A DNA stretch of 64,000 nucleotides from Lotus japonicus. Taxonomy: Eukaryota; Streptophyta; Magnoliopsida; Fabales; Fabaceae. The position numbers and the translations under genes are program-made. Numbering within the stretch: the stretch's first letter is position 1; every line of letters starts with the position of its first letter. The stretch spans positions 64,743,984 through 64,807,983 of the forward strand of contig NC_080046.1 of the NCBI RefSeq assembly GCF_012489685.1, in the 5' to 3' direction. The notes under the pieces were generated by a model, which was given only the letters and a program-made list of their open reading frames with translations, searched no databases and was not told the origin of the DNA. Of the stretch, positions 21,301 through 32,160 are shown piece by piece.

Positions 21301-22601
21301 TATTGCCTTACACGTGCTTAAATAGAGAAATAGGAAAACCCTAATGAAACTAAAAATAATGAAAATCCTAACTAAAAGATCCTAAACTCAATTAGAAAGT
21401 AATTAAAAATAACAAATCCTAACAAATTGATCATAAACTTAATTAAAAACAGAATAGATTCGGAATGATCATAAATATATTTAAAAATACTAAAAATAAT
21501 AAATTCATAATTAATTTGCTCCTGCATCAATATCCCATTGATTGCTAGCCCTGTTTTCTATAAAGTATAATTCTCGGATAATTGTATACATTCTGTGATT
21601 TGAGCTAATGGTTAAAAGTTAGGGATCACAAAACTAAAAGATCAAGGCCTATATTCCAATTGGCTAAAGTGTTATGCTTGCAATGATCTTTTTTGTTCAA
21701 CCACTGCATTTCGTAACCAGCCTGACATTTCATTCAGCTCCACAACTCTTATTTTGATATATTTAAGCCTGTCTTCATGTCACTTGTACATCCTTTGCAG
21801 TAATTATCTTTTTTAATTTAATGGTGAACTGAATTTTATGTTGACAAGATGATATTCTCATACTCTCAACTTACTATTATTTGTTTCATGTGTTGAAAAT
21901 TAAAAATCAAACTAGTGGGTCGTTCTCTGTTCAGTGGTTTAAGCAACAGTCACCTTGGTTCACATGAGATGACACACAGTAATTACTTTTCTCAGGTCAG
22001 TTTATGAATTAATTGCCAATTCATATTTGTATTATTATCATTGTTACTGATAGTCTATGATACTATTTATGTTAGCCCAACATGGTATTGGTAGACAGGT
22101 TTTTGAAAAAACAGTAATTTTTCCTTGTTCTGCAAAGATATGCATGTGCTTAAATGATTCTCATCCATTCTTTCACTCTGATACATTTCATTTCTTAAGA
22201 AAAATATCTCTATACCTTTTTTGCAGCAGCAACGCACCTTCATACAAATGAGGACTGTTCTCAAGGTTGTGGACAATTCTGGGGCTAAAAAGGTGATGTG
22301 CATCCAGGCATTGAAAGGGAAGAAAGGGGCAAGATTAGGTGACACTATAGTAGCATCAGTGAAGGAAGCACATCCTAATGGAAAAGTGAAGAAAGGAAAG
22401 GTGGTATATGGGGTTGTTGTGCGTGCAGCAATGCAGAAGGGGAGATGTGATGGCGGCGAGGTCAGGTTTGATGACAATGCTGTTGTTCTTGTTGACAAGC
22501 AAGGCCAGCCTATTGGGACCAGAGTTTTTGGACCGGTACCTCATGAGCTTAGGCGGAAGAAGCATGTCAAGATTCTTACCTTGGCAGGGCATATTGCATA
22601 A
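18374..22601 (+). CDS. HLL: Mitochondrial ribosomal protein uL14 (HUELLENLOS-type L14)
   Basis: Exons 18374-18407, 21916-21995 and 22227-22601 join to 162 codons plus stop. Exon 1 encodes MAASFASRCSR and exon 2 continues VGRSLFSGLSNS, a Ser/Arg-rich, acid-poor start typical of a mitochondrial presequence. Exon 3 carries the whole bacterial-type L14 fold: MRTVLKVVDNSGAKKVMCIQ, GARLGDTIVASVKEA, GVVVRAAMQKGR and GTRVFGPVPHELR. uL14 sits at the subunit interface of the large ribosomal subunit. Arabidopsis HLL is needed for ovule growth. Intron 1 is 3508 bp because a 2.5-kb LTR element lies in it; intron 2 is 231 bp. All splice sites are canonical, so the gene is probably expressed if the large intron is removed. 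Confidence 0.93.
18826..18927 (+). repeat. 102-bp perfect direct repeat, copy 2 (in HLL intron 1)
   Basis: Exact copy of 7480-7581, 11,346 bp away on the same strand. Confidence 0.9.
19003..19406 (-). repeat. Outer 3' LTR of the three-LTR element
   Basis: 404 bp with perfect 8-bp inverted ends TGATGCAG/CTGCATCA, bordered on its left by the target duplication ATATC. Confidence 0.93.
19593..19996 (-). repeat. Middle LTR of the three-LTR element
   Basis: 404 bp. Differs from the outer copy at 19003-19406 by one base (gtcat against gtcgt near its start). Confidence 0.93.
19938..21074 (-). CDS. Gag-like protein of the three-LTR element
   Basis: 378 codons starting about 30 bases after the primer binding site. 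The N-terminal 75 residues have Ala/Thr-rich repeats (TAALTAALTAITQHM) and a basic stretch NRRRDRRGKPHRFPRD. Low-complexity Ser/Pro sequence follows, then an acidic part. There is no CCHC knuckle and no protease motif. The last about 20 codons lie inside the middle LTR, so the frame crosses the polypurine tract. It resembles a gag start fused to other internal retroelement sequence. Whether it is translated is unknown. Confidence 0.6.
   Translation of the reverse strand: MEDQPMTKADLKDVTAALTAALTAITQHMTQQMIQHMATFTAALTAQINNTNNGNRRRDRRGKPHRFPRDNNNNRSAISLPSQSLHSPSVSHPYYQVQYPTSKTTETPHPQPATSNLINPYPNISPTANPISLPQPLPKPISNSCPSARPMYATSSESDSQISFAPSSIVDMEDEAKMLVDDLVPSAQKPREVDVTKDENFGHMKSSEFLTFKSSTPLPTGVQGIIPYNSKAPNVILEKLERLELLKDSDGAHEIFVEGDDEKIVRSCSNGVVRLVGLHIEAFYLEENLWSSSLEEEENVKTSEALGCDAFMRTSDSSTQIWVFDPGILNVVHEFRTEASFVFFCYVRTRGRVLHKKRSLMQEQINYEFIIFSIFKYI
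19997..20012 (-). other. Polypurine tract before the middle LTR (duplicated at 19407-19422)
   Basis: The minus strand reads cacaagaagaggagcc immediately before TGATGCAG. A second identical tract precedes the last LTR. Confidence 0.75.
21105..21123 (-). other. Primer binding site of the three-LTR element
   Basis: The minus strand reads TGGTATCAGAGCAGG two bases after the LTR. Its first 12 bases match the complement of the initiator methionine tRNA 3' end. Confidence 0.88.
21126..21529 (-). repeat. 5' LTR of the three-LTR element
   Basis: 404 bp. It differs from the other two at the terminal TGATACAG and at two c/a sites (gatcataaac and gatcataaat). The PBS adjoins it, which marks it as the 5' LTR on the minus strand. 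Confidence 0.93.
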
Positions 22602-23452
22602 ATGAAGAATGGTTTATCCGGCAATTTTTTATGAAATCCAATGTCACATGCACCCTTTTTATAATTTGGCTTAGTGCAATGTTGGTATTTTTAACTATCA
22701 ACTTATGAGAAGAGAAACAAGAGTTGTGGAATACTTTTACTCGAATAACGAGCCTTTGTTTTGGTTTCTAGCCTTAATTTGAATTAGAGATGCAATATTT
22801 AATTATGATTAGTTTTCTTTTGCTTGGATGATATTCCAGTATTTTTACTTAAGAGGAACTTACTAACATTGTTTGTCAGATACAACTTGAAGGCTTGCTA
22901 AAGATGAGTTTTTATTTATTTATAATATAATGACAAAGTGAATGAATTTAAACTGTGGAACTCTCATAAGCATCAGGAGTGGAGACAAGAGTTTTATTAA
23001 ATACTTTGTTACATAATAAACTTTAGTGTCAACTTAAATACTTAATGATAAAAAATGAGAGAGAAATAAAAAGAACAGAAAGATATTTGTCTTCTTTATT
23101 ATTAATATAGTGTTTTCTACTGCCAGCATTCGTATGGGGTCAGCATTGAGCAGTAACACCATGTTCGGTTTATGGATCACACATGGTACATTGAGTTCTG
23201 AGTTTAAACAACGAATGAATTTGGACTTCGAGCATGTATTTACTATTTAAACACCATGAACTGGAGTGTGACAATAGGTCAATAGCGGTTATGGGTCACA
23301 CATGGTACATAGAGTTTTGTGACCAATTGTAAGCTACATGCACCATTTGCTCTGTGACTGTGAATTTCATTAACGCTTGCCGACATCACATAAAACTCAA
23401 TAACTACATGATTAGGATAAAGAGAAAACTTATTGAATATCATCACCACTCT

Positions 23453-23500
<48 letters not shown>

Positions 23501-23699
23501 CTATATATATATATAACACTTTTGTCATTGGATTGCCCTGCTTACTGCCAATCCACATACAAAGAATCACCTAACTGGATTGTACAATAATTGAATATGA
23601 ACAAGAAATGTTGAAAAAACAGGTTACTTTAAAACTTCAGAGATTCTTTCGTTGTTGGTACCAATATACAGTTTACAAGCATCATCATCCGATACAACC
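22602..23699. other. Intergenic between convergent HLL and PPR genes, with a long (AT)n run
   Basis: The HLL 3' UTR occupies the start. A near-perfect TA microsatellite spans about 23457-23516. Two similar 23-base segments (gatcacacatggtacattgag at about 23175 and gtcacacatggtacatagag at about 23290) form a small direct repeat. No gene seen. Confidence 0.6.
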
Positions 23700-25238
23700 T
23701 TATGCAACACATAAGTCTGCTTCAACCCAGCTAAATCCTGCCATCTTCTTCAATCCAGTGCCTCTTATTGTTTTCCGAACCTTATTAGCATCATCCCATC
23801 GTTCAGAACTTGCATAAATATTAGACAGCAAAGCAAGTGTACCAACACCAACAATTTTGTTATCAAGGCGCTCCCTAATCCATTCAGACATCTTCTCATT
23901 CCCATGGATTTTGCAGGCTTGAAGCAGAGCTCCCCAAATAGGCCCCTCAGCTTCAACAGGCATTGCTCTAAGGAAAGCCTCCGCTTCCTCAAACAGACCA
24001 GCACGTCCATACATGTCTACCATGCAACCGTAATGCTGCATTTGCGGCACGATGCCATAACTATCTCTCATGGCTTTAAAGAACATGGTTCCTTCACTAA
24101 CCAAACCTTCATGGCTGCACGCAGACAACAAGCCAATGAAAGTCACATCATCTGGTTGAACCCCTTGAACCAACATGAGTGAAAAGAGCTGCAAAGCTTC
24201 CTTGCCGTGTCCACTCATCGCTAGGCCGCAAATAACAGTGCCCCACGAGATAACATCCTTGTGCTCAAGCATGTCGAAAATCATTAACCCCATTTGCATA
24301 TCACCACACTTTACGTACATGTTAAGCAACGCATTCCCAATGTTGCCAGCAACCACAAGGTCACACCTAGTGTCAATGTAAGAATGCACCCACTGCCCCA
24401 AGCTCAATGAACCTGCAGAAGCACAAGCTGACAACACCGTGACAACAGTCGCCTCATTCGGCTCAGCTTCCCCACTATCCACCATTTGTTTAAACACAGC
24501 AACAGCCTCTTCACAACGCCCACCGCGCGCATAAGCCATCACCAATGTGGTCCAAGAAACCACATCCCTTTGCGACATTTTCACAAACAGGTGCCGCGCA
24601 TTCACCAACGACCCACATTTCGCATACAAATCTAACAAAGCATTATCAAAAACAACATTCCCATCAACCAACAACTCCCTCTTCAACCCATAACCATGAA
24701 TCCCCTTCCCAAGCTTCAAAGCTCTGAGACCCGAACACGCAGACAAAGCACTCACAAGGGTAGCAGCATTAGGCTTCACATCCATCGAACAAAACAACTC
24801 AATCGCTTCAGCTTCAAACCCGCATTTGGATAGCCCCGAAACCATTGAAGTCCATGAAACCACATCAGGTGAAGAAACCGATCGGAAAACGCGCGAAGCC
24901 GCAATTACGTCGTTGCAGGCGAGGTAGAAGTTGAGAAGCGAATTCTCGATGAAGCGATCATGGTAGTGACCGGATTTGAGAAGATGGCCGTGAATTTCAA
25001 CTCCCTTGGAGCGCGCGTGGTGGCGGGAACATGCCTTGAGAGCGTGGGTGAAGGTGTAGTGGTTATGGGAGAATGGGTAACTGAGCATTTGGTTGTAGAG
25101 GTTGAAGAATGCATGTTTGGAATTTGATAGAAGTGCTAGCAATGGGTTCAGAAATTGGGGATTAGGGTTTATGGTGAATTGTTGTTGAGCTTGTTTCGCT
25201 ATCAGATTCAGATTCAGATTCAGATTCTGAAGCTTCAT
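23700..25238 (-). CDS. PLS-class pentatricopeptide repeat protein, E subgroup (no DYW)
   Basis: Single exon, 512 codons. The N-terminus MKLQNLNLNLNLIAKQ is followed by repeated PPR units. Recognisable PLS signatures are DVVSWTSMVSGLSKCG, VFDNALLDLYAKCGSL, DVVSWTTLVMAYARGGR, NALLNMYVKCGDM, DVISWGTVICGLAMSG and DDVTFIGLLSACSHEG. The C-terminus (PIWGALLQACKIHGN, YASSERWDDANKVRKTIRG, FSWVEADLCVA) is the E/E+ type region, ending without a DYW deaminase domain. Such proteins act in mitochondria or plastids, commonly in C-to-U RNA editing with partner proteins. The gene starts 241 bp from the divergent TRM7 gene. Confidence 0.95.
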   Translation of the reverse strand: MKLQNLNLNLNLIAKQAQQQFTINPNPQFLNPLLALLSNSKHAFFNLYNQMLSYPFSHNHYTFTHALKACSRHHARSKGVEIHGHLLKSGHYHDRFIENSLLNFYLACNDVIAASRVFRSVSSPDVVSWTSMVSGLSKCGFEAEAIELFCSMDVKPNAATLVSALSACSGLRALKLGKGIHGYGLKRELLVDGNVVFDNALLDLYAKCGSLVNARHLFVKMSQRDVVSWTTLVMAYARGGRCEEAVAVFKQMVDSGEAEPNEATVVTVLSACASAGSLSLGQWVHSYIDTRCDLVVAGNIGNALLNMYVKCGDMQMGLMIFDMLEHKDVISWGTVICGLAMSGHGKEALQLFSLMLVQGVQPDDVTFIGLLSACSHEGLVSEGTMFFKAMRDSYGIVPQMQHYGCMVDMYGRAGLFEEAEAFLRAMPVEAEGPIWGALLQACKIHGNEKMSEWIRERLDNKIVGVGTLALLSNIYASSERWDDANKVRKTIRGTGLKKMAGFSWVEADLCVA

Positions 25239-25479
25239 CTTCTAACCCGAACTTCACACAATGGGTTATTTAACCGGGTTTGTTAAACGGGTCGACCCGG
25301 TTTTTGCTTAATTTATGAACTGAAACTTGAAACGAACCCTAGTATTGTTGGCGCCGGTGAAAGTTTGAACTATAGCACCACCCACCGGGCTGATACTGCT
25401 GGTGGCGCTGCCGTCTTTGTGTCACCGACGGCTCCATCCACTTATTGTTGTTTGAGGCAGGGCAAGGGATTGATCAACC
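25239..25479. promoter_or_regulatory. Short divergent promoter between the PPR and TRM7 genes
   Basis: Only 241 bp separate the two start codons. The space must hold both 5' UTRs and both promoters, so shared control is likely. It includes an aaccgggtt-type repeat (about 25270-25300). Confidence 0.6.
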
Positions 25480-28400
25480 ATGGGCAAAGCTTCAAGGGAT
25501 AAGAGGGTGGGTGTGGTTGATTTATGCTTTATTGTGTTGTTCTTTCTTATTCTTTCTTCTTGTTTTGTGAGGTTGTCTTCATGGTTTGCTAAATTGGTTG
25601 GTTTTCAGGATATTTACTATAGGAAAGCGAAAGAAGAAGGTTGGCGTGCTCGAAGTGCATTTAAACTCCTTCAGATTGATGAGGAATTCAACATTTTTGA
25701 AGGTAACACGCGTTGCCCGGGTTTAATTGTTTGAGTTTGTTGATTTTTTCGTAACTAGAGAATGAGTATTATCAAATATGCTAATGAAAGGTTCTTATCA
25801 AGCATTTTGTTCTACAGTTTTGAGGCTACACAGAACTTGCAGATATGTGTGCATATATGATATATAGAATGTGCACATATTCAAATTTTTGGTTTCAGGT
25901 TTGAGACTCACTTTTCCCCTTGTTTTTCCATTTGCAGGTGTGAGACGTGTTGTAGATTTATGTGCTGCCCCAGGTAGCTGGAGTCAGGTACTTGTGATGA
26001 AATTATCACTAATCTGGCATATGAATTGTTTACAATGAAACAGGCTTTTCACAATGTAGTTTATACTTACATTTTACTCAACCATTCTCCCATGTATCTA
26101 ATAAGTAATATCTAATTCTTACATACAGGTTTTGAGTCGTAAGCTGTATCTCCCAGCCAAGCTTGCACCTGATGCAAAGTAAGTTGACTTTCTTTGAAAG
26201 TTATGTGCTTTGTTAAGGATTTCCTTGTTATTGAGGTCTCTTATACGGTAAATGCATGCTGGGACTCAGGATTGAAATTAAGCTCTATCATACCACGTTT
26301 CCTTTCTTGCTTGTCATAGACTTACCTACAATACAATTGGTATCTTTTTTTTCTTAATTATCATGATAAACGAAGCATTTCATCAAGACAAAGGGAAAAA
26401 AACTGCAGAGTTTGAAGGATAAGGGATCCTCCTTAACTTATAAATGAAATACAAAAAGAAAACAATAAAGAAAAAATCAATGAAGCAAAGATGTCCTGAT
26501 ATGCGTGTCATGCTAGGCGCCATCTCAATTAATTCATCATCCCTTCTTACATTGTTTGGCTGCTGATTCTTTGATGAATTTGGAGTTTTTTGTGAATGAT
26601 ATTTGTACTCCTGGTCTTTGGACCAATTTTTTTATGATAGCTTTGGCAGTTTTAGCAGGCAGTGTGTGATTTATGCTACATTGTGGTGCACTTGGTCTAT
26701 AACTTTCATCCTTAGCTGATTTGGGACAAGATTAGGCATTGACATAAATTACATGACATGTTATTCATTTCTTCTTTTTCCTTTGTTGTTTGTATTGTCT
26801 TTTTTACATTATGGAGCATCCTTCATCCTTTGTTGTTTGTGTTGTCTTTTTCCTTTGTTATTTCCTGTTCTTAATTTCTTTTTATATGTAAAAATATGTA
26901 TATTAATGATCTCTCAGTCCTCATCAGTATCATCAATTTCTTGCTGCATCATGATATGCAGGGATGAAAATCTTCCTCTTATTGTAGCTATTGATTTGCA
27001 GCCAATGGCTCCAATTGAAGGTGTTATCCAGGTGCAGGGTGATATAACTAATGCTCGAACTGCTGAAGTGGTAAGTACAGCAGGTTTCCTAATTTTTTTC
27101 TCAGATGTCTTTGTTTTATTTGCAAGCTGAGATGAGTATGCTGCGCATAGCTCAGTAAAATTAGAAACTGATGTTGACCCTTTTTCTTATCTAAACTTTG
27201 TTCGTCTCATCTGTGATTCATGTTTTTGTTGTCTCTATTCATTTTTAAAATTTTCCTTCTAAATTTTGTGTCATGTTAGAAAGATAACGTTTGTTGGCAA
27301 AATTTATATTTGGTTCCCTATTGAAACAAGTGTGAGCATTATGAGTTTCATTTAATATATTTGTTTCTCTCCTGTTATTTAATTTCAATTAGACATACTT
27401 GTGCATGTTAAATCCATTCACATGAATTGAGTACGTCTCTTAATTTTCTTGACATGACTCTTTACGGCTGGAGTCTATGTTTTTTTTGGAACTTGGAAGA
27501 ATCATATAGGATTTGTTCTGAGGAGGCTGCTTTAACCGATCAAATGAATTTTCTTGAATGACTATTTTATTATATTTTGTGAACTTGTTTTTTTGTCTTG
27601 TTCTATTCAGGTTATTAGACATTTTGATGGTTGCAAGGCTGACCTGGTTGTTTGTGATGGTGCTCCTGATGGTAAAGAAAATGAGTAATTTACTTCATAA
27701 TCTCTTCATACATAATATTTACGTTTACTGAAGTGCTCTTTCACTCAAAAGTTGTTTTTTTTATACCAAAAAGCTACAAATGATGTGGCAGTGTTTGTTT
27801 AAGCCTCAACCTCTTTCATACGACCTACAAGAATCAATCTATTTCTCATTAGTTGCTCCATGTCATTTGTAATGCATTTCATCATGATATTTAGCAATTT
27901 CTTTATTTTTACTTGTAGTTTTAAAAAAGAGTTTCATCTTTTGCAGTTACTGGGCTTCATGACATGGATGAATTTGTTCAATCCCAACTCATACTTGCAG
28001 TAAGTACATGACTCCTGTCCTTTTTGGTTTCTGTTATTACATTATTTACGCTTTTATCTTTTATATTTGCCATCTTGATAGCACCTTATCCTTTACTCAA
28101 ATTGGGGATGGCAAAAAATATTGAAGGCTGTAAAATCAGTTATGCCTCTTTTTAAATCTATTCCTCTTTACCCTCTTCCCAAACTTATAATCTACTTAAA
28201 ATTTTAGTACTCCTTGCTTTGCTTAGAGTTTCATCATTTTGTTTGGCTATCTTGGTGGAAATTTGTTGCACATTGATGTTAACTCGACACTCCGTGCAGG
28301 GGTTGACCATTGTTACACATGTACTTAAGGAAGGAGGGAAGTTTATTGCAAAGATATTTAGAGGAAAGGATACAAGTCTTCTGTACTGCCAGGTATTTGA

Positions 28401-30040
28401 AGTTTCCCCTTACCATTAAGATTTTAGAAAATGGAGTTTCACATAGTTTGAGATCGACACAAGTGTTTTTTTGCTTTTATCTCTCGCTGTCGTCCACTTT
28501 ATACTTAGCTTTTGCAACATGCAAAATCTGTAGAAAAGTGAGCATAGATGTTCATCTGTGATAAAACAATGAATGGAAGTTGCAAATATTTGAAATCAAT
28601 TGGAGCAATGCAAATATACCACAAAGACTACTGACTTTAGATCACATGAAACTCCAGAATTTTATTTTCTATAATATAAGCTTGACCAAAATTCTGAAGG
28701 CATACATTAAGCTGATTGGATGCTAACAATGTAGTTGATTTTCAAAGGAAAAGAATAACATGGAGTACTTTCTTGAGAAATAAATGAAGTGCACTTATGT
28801 AAGGTAAGGAAATTATTTGTCAACTGATCTTCACGGATAGCATGTTTTTTCTGCTTGGAACTTGGAAGGAACCTACTCATGACTGCATCCAAAATTTTAG
28901 TTGTACTTGTGGAATAGTTGTCCAGTTCTTTCTTTTAAATACTAATAATTAGGGGAAAAAAGTGCACATATTATTTGAAAGTGCCCTTTCATTAATCAGA
29001 TTTTTTAAATTAAAACTTTTTCTATAATCCCAGAAGCCAGAGAATCATAATTACATGATATGTTGTCTTTTTGTTTGCAGCTAAAATTATTTTTCCCTGT
29101 AGTGACTTTTGCAAAACCAAAAAGCAGCCGTAATTCCAGCATAGGTAAGGATTTTAGTTTCCACAATCTTACTATTATTTTATGAGTACCTTGTCAGCTC
29201 TTTATGCGGTTGTTATTCCTTTTTTAGTATGATTTGCCATTTATGAGGAATTGGCAGTTATGCCTTTTCATTCTATGACAGAAGCTTATCTATTATCTGA
29301 CAATGTTACAACTCTTTGAAAATGAATATACCTCTTGTTGAATTGTATTTAGCTGCTGCTCCTGTGCCTCCAAACACCTTGCAACTACACTTATGACAGT
29401 TTTATCTCACTGGTTTTTCCATGGAAGTGGATTAAAATTGTAGGAAGGTTGGTTGGTACTATTTGTACTAATGCTTTGTGCTTCACCCCTGCAGAGGCAT
29501 TTGCAGTTTGTGAAAACTATTCCCCTCCTGAAGGATTCAACCCGAAAGATCTTCATCGCCTTCTTGAGAAGGTTGGAAGTCCCTCTGGGGTAGAAGATAC
29601 AGGTATATGTGGAACATTGTAGCAAACCTTATAAGCTATCTTAGAACACAAAATAGAAAAATTATCCCTAAATTTGTATGCATACTCATCTTAACCCTTA
29701 GAAATGATTTTTTTCTTGCTTAGTTTCTTAGTGTTCATGTACATTTATTTTTCATGGAAGTTGTGTGAAGTAATTAATGCATGCGTATGGTTTTGCAGAT
29801 TGCTGTAGTGGGTGGTTGGAAGGCCCTAATAAGGTGTATATCCCATTTCTAGCTTGTGGGGACCTGAGTGGGTATGATTCTGATAGATCATATCCACTAC
29901 CTAAAGTTGATGGGGGAACATATCAGAGCTTGGACCCTGTACAACCCCCTATTGCCCCTCCTTACAAGAGGGCTCTCGAGTTAAAAAAAGCCTCCAATCA
30001 AGGATTCCGAGAGCTTGAAAACCTCTCATTGGATTCTTGA
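25480..30040 (+). CDS. TRM7: tRNA (cytidine-32/guanosine-34) 2'-O-methyltransferase, TRM7/FTSJ1 family
   Basis: Eleven exons: 25480-25506, 25609-25702, 25938-25987, 26129-26178, 26962-27070, 27611-27671, 27947-27999, 28300-28392, 29081-29144, 29495-29602, 29799-30040. They give 316 residues in one frame. The protein starts [20 protein letters not shown] with [15 protein letters not shown] (first catalytic Lys). The SAM site is [13 protein letters not shown], then AIDLQPMAP, and the catalytic Asp lies in [13 protein letters not shown]. The Lys in [11 protein letters not shown] follows, and the Glu motif is probably in the PPEGFNPKD to [12 protein letters not shown] part. The K-D-K-E type RrmJ/FtsJ enzymes of this subgroup methylate the anticodon loop of tRNAs in the cytoplasm with TRM732/TRM734 partners. 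Length matches the family; all introns are GT..AG. Confidence 0.96.
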
Positions 30041-31818
30041 TCACTGTTTATTCACCATGCCATTAAGAACTTTGCTACTTCCTTTTTTTCTATTAGCATG
30101 ATTTAATTTGTGGATTTACAATTATTAGCTTACGTGTGAACTTTAACTCTTTCTTTTCCCTTGTACCACACCATTATGGTCTGCCTGCCGAGGCTTTTGT
30201 TGTCACAATCTTTTAAATGAACATGAATTATCTTATAGATAACTATCCAAGCTTATAACTGTTCCACTGGATGAGGTTTGACTGGTGCTTTTATTTTGGC
30301 TTCTTTCAACAAAAGCTTGTCAAAAAGACAAGTTTGAACAAGGTGTCACACCAGAAAACAATTGTTGTGTCATTGTTCCTTAGATAACTTTTTATTGGAA
30401 GAATCAATTTTTGGATGGTTGTATAGATATTTCGAAATCTTCTCGGAGAATTCAGTCCCAAAATCAATTCTATAGTGAAGCTAGAAAGAGCAACTTCTAA
30501 TGCAATTTGATTATCAAAGTTGTCCAATTTGATCATCAAAGTTTATAATTACTACATCTGTTTTTTATTAATGGTCTAAAAAGAGAAGAAATACAGATAT
30601 TAAGTGTAATTAATTTATTAGCTTTCATAAAAATATTATTTGTTTTCTTATTTTATCCTTTATAATAATGTTTTCTTTATCTCATAAAGAAATTATTTGG
30701 AAAAATATCAAATTAATGCTTTCTTAAAATTCATGAAACAAATTTTTTTAAGTGGAAAGTGAGAACCAGTAGTAGTGTTTATTAGTCGGTTTTATTGGTT
30801 AGTATTATGAATGAACATTTTGGGATGAATCTTTAGTACTATGGCCAAAGGATGATGGTTTGGAAGTGGATAAATTGGGATATTCACTGATTGTCAGCAT
30901 ATGCCTGACAATGTTTTTCTCAATGAAGATAAGAGCATCTCCAACTAGTATATTTGGGTTGGTTCTTGATATAAGAATCGGTTGCTTAAATTTGTAATAC
31001 ATCGGAGAAAATTGACGTGGAGGTAACTAGTTTTTAGCGGTTTTTATAATAAAAAATTATTATTTCTCTCTCATTTATCTATGAAAACAAGAAATATATA
31101 GGGTATTGTGGGAACCTAAGCAATAGTAAAATGAAAATCCGTCATTGGAGCAAAATCTGCAACAATTACTTATGTGTTGTTTGTATTTTATGTGACATTT
31201 GGGACTCAGAGAAATAGTGATAAACAACCGCTAAGATCCCTTCCTTTGAAGATGTTCTTTGAGGAAATAGAAACTCTTGTTCTTTTCTGAGCTGTGGGGT
31301 AGGATGTAATCAAGAGTTGTGTCACTTTTCAGTAGGTATCTTGACTGGTTAATTCATCAAAGTCCTACAGCCATTCAAATTACAGGTGGCTTAATTAACT
31401 GCAGTTCGTGGTGCAACTAAAATTGAGTGATTCTTACATTTGATAATGATGTTTGTTTAGAAAACTAATAGCCACATAAACATATTGCATTGAATGGAAA
31501 TTTACACAGTTTGCAATACAAACTATGATGATTTGAGCCAAGTTTCAGATGAACATGGTGCACAAAGATCAACCTCTATTTCTACTACTGAATATGTAAA
31601 TTGAAAATCAAGAAAGCATACCCCTTTTTCTCTAATACATTCTCTTACAAGTAACAACCTTGAAAAACTTTCCCATCCACAATTTGCAGATAAAAACTAA
31701 TAACATGTTTGGAAATCTTGCTAGAATTGATTCGACAACCAAAATCAATTATGAGAAGAAGCTACTGTGCAGTTCTAAAATTGATTCTGAGAGAAAATAA
31801 GCTGATACAAACATGCTA
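30041..31818. other. Intergenic
   Basis: TRM7 3' UTR, then AT-rich sequence without a recognised feature. Confidence 0.5.
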
Positions 31819-32160
31819 TCAACTGGGTGCCTCCCTAGTGGAAGAAGAATGCAAGAACTGAATGCAATCTTCTACAGCTTTAGCACGATGTGAATCAGTG
31901 AGGTCTGATAGTGAACGTGACCTGACCAAAGTGGATGAAGAAACCTTCCTGGAGGATCTCCTTCTCATAGAAACAACTCTGATGGAACTTGCTACTTTTT
32001 CTCCAAGTTGTAGTAGGAATCTCACAGGTGTCAATATAGGGTCCTTGGTCAATCTCAAAGTCCTCTTCTTGTTTCCTAATACTTTACCATGCTTGAGAAG
32101 AATGTTGGATTTCTCACTCAGATCAGGACTAAAGCATATTCTTTTGCTTTTATTCAACAT
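31819..32160 (-). CDS. Small basic Josephin-like protein
   Basis: Single exon, 113 codons. It has KRICFSPDLSEKSNILLKHG near the start, then PVRFLLQLGEKVA, the Ser/Arg-rich MRRRSSRKVSSSTLVRSRS and the conserved ending DLTDSHRAKAVEDCIQFLHSSS. This layout matches a small plant family often annotated Josephin-like protein, whose molecular role is unclear; it has no visible catalytic Cys-His Josephin core. No signal peptide or membrane segment. A purine-rich (gagaaagagg) stretch at 32160-32290 would be its 5' UTR. Confidence 0.65.
   Translation of the reverse strand: MLNKSKRICFSPDLSEKSNILLKHGKVLGNKKRTLRLTKDPILTPVRFLLQLGEKVASSIRVVSMRRRSSRKVSSSTLVRSRSLSDLTDSHRAKAVEDCIQFLHSSSTREAPS

Larger units (their letters stand above)
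19003..21529 (-). mobile_element. Non-autonomous LTR retroelement with three LTRs, inserted in HLL intron 1
   Basis: Three 404-bp LTRs occur at 21126-21529, 19593-19996 and 19003-19406, each starting TGATGCAG (TGATACAG in one) and ending CTGCATCA. The outer ends are flanked by the 5-bp target duplication ATATC (18998-19002 and 21530-21534). In minus orientation the order is LTR, PBS, gag-like frame, polypurine tract, LTR, a 186-bp copy of the internal 3' end, LTR. There is no protease, integrase or reverse transcriptase, so movement would need enzymes in trans. The LTRs differ by only one to four bases, so the insertion is recent. The unit LTR plus 186 bp (590 bp) is directly repeated: 19003-19592 and 19593-20182. 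Confidence 0.94.
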
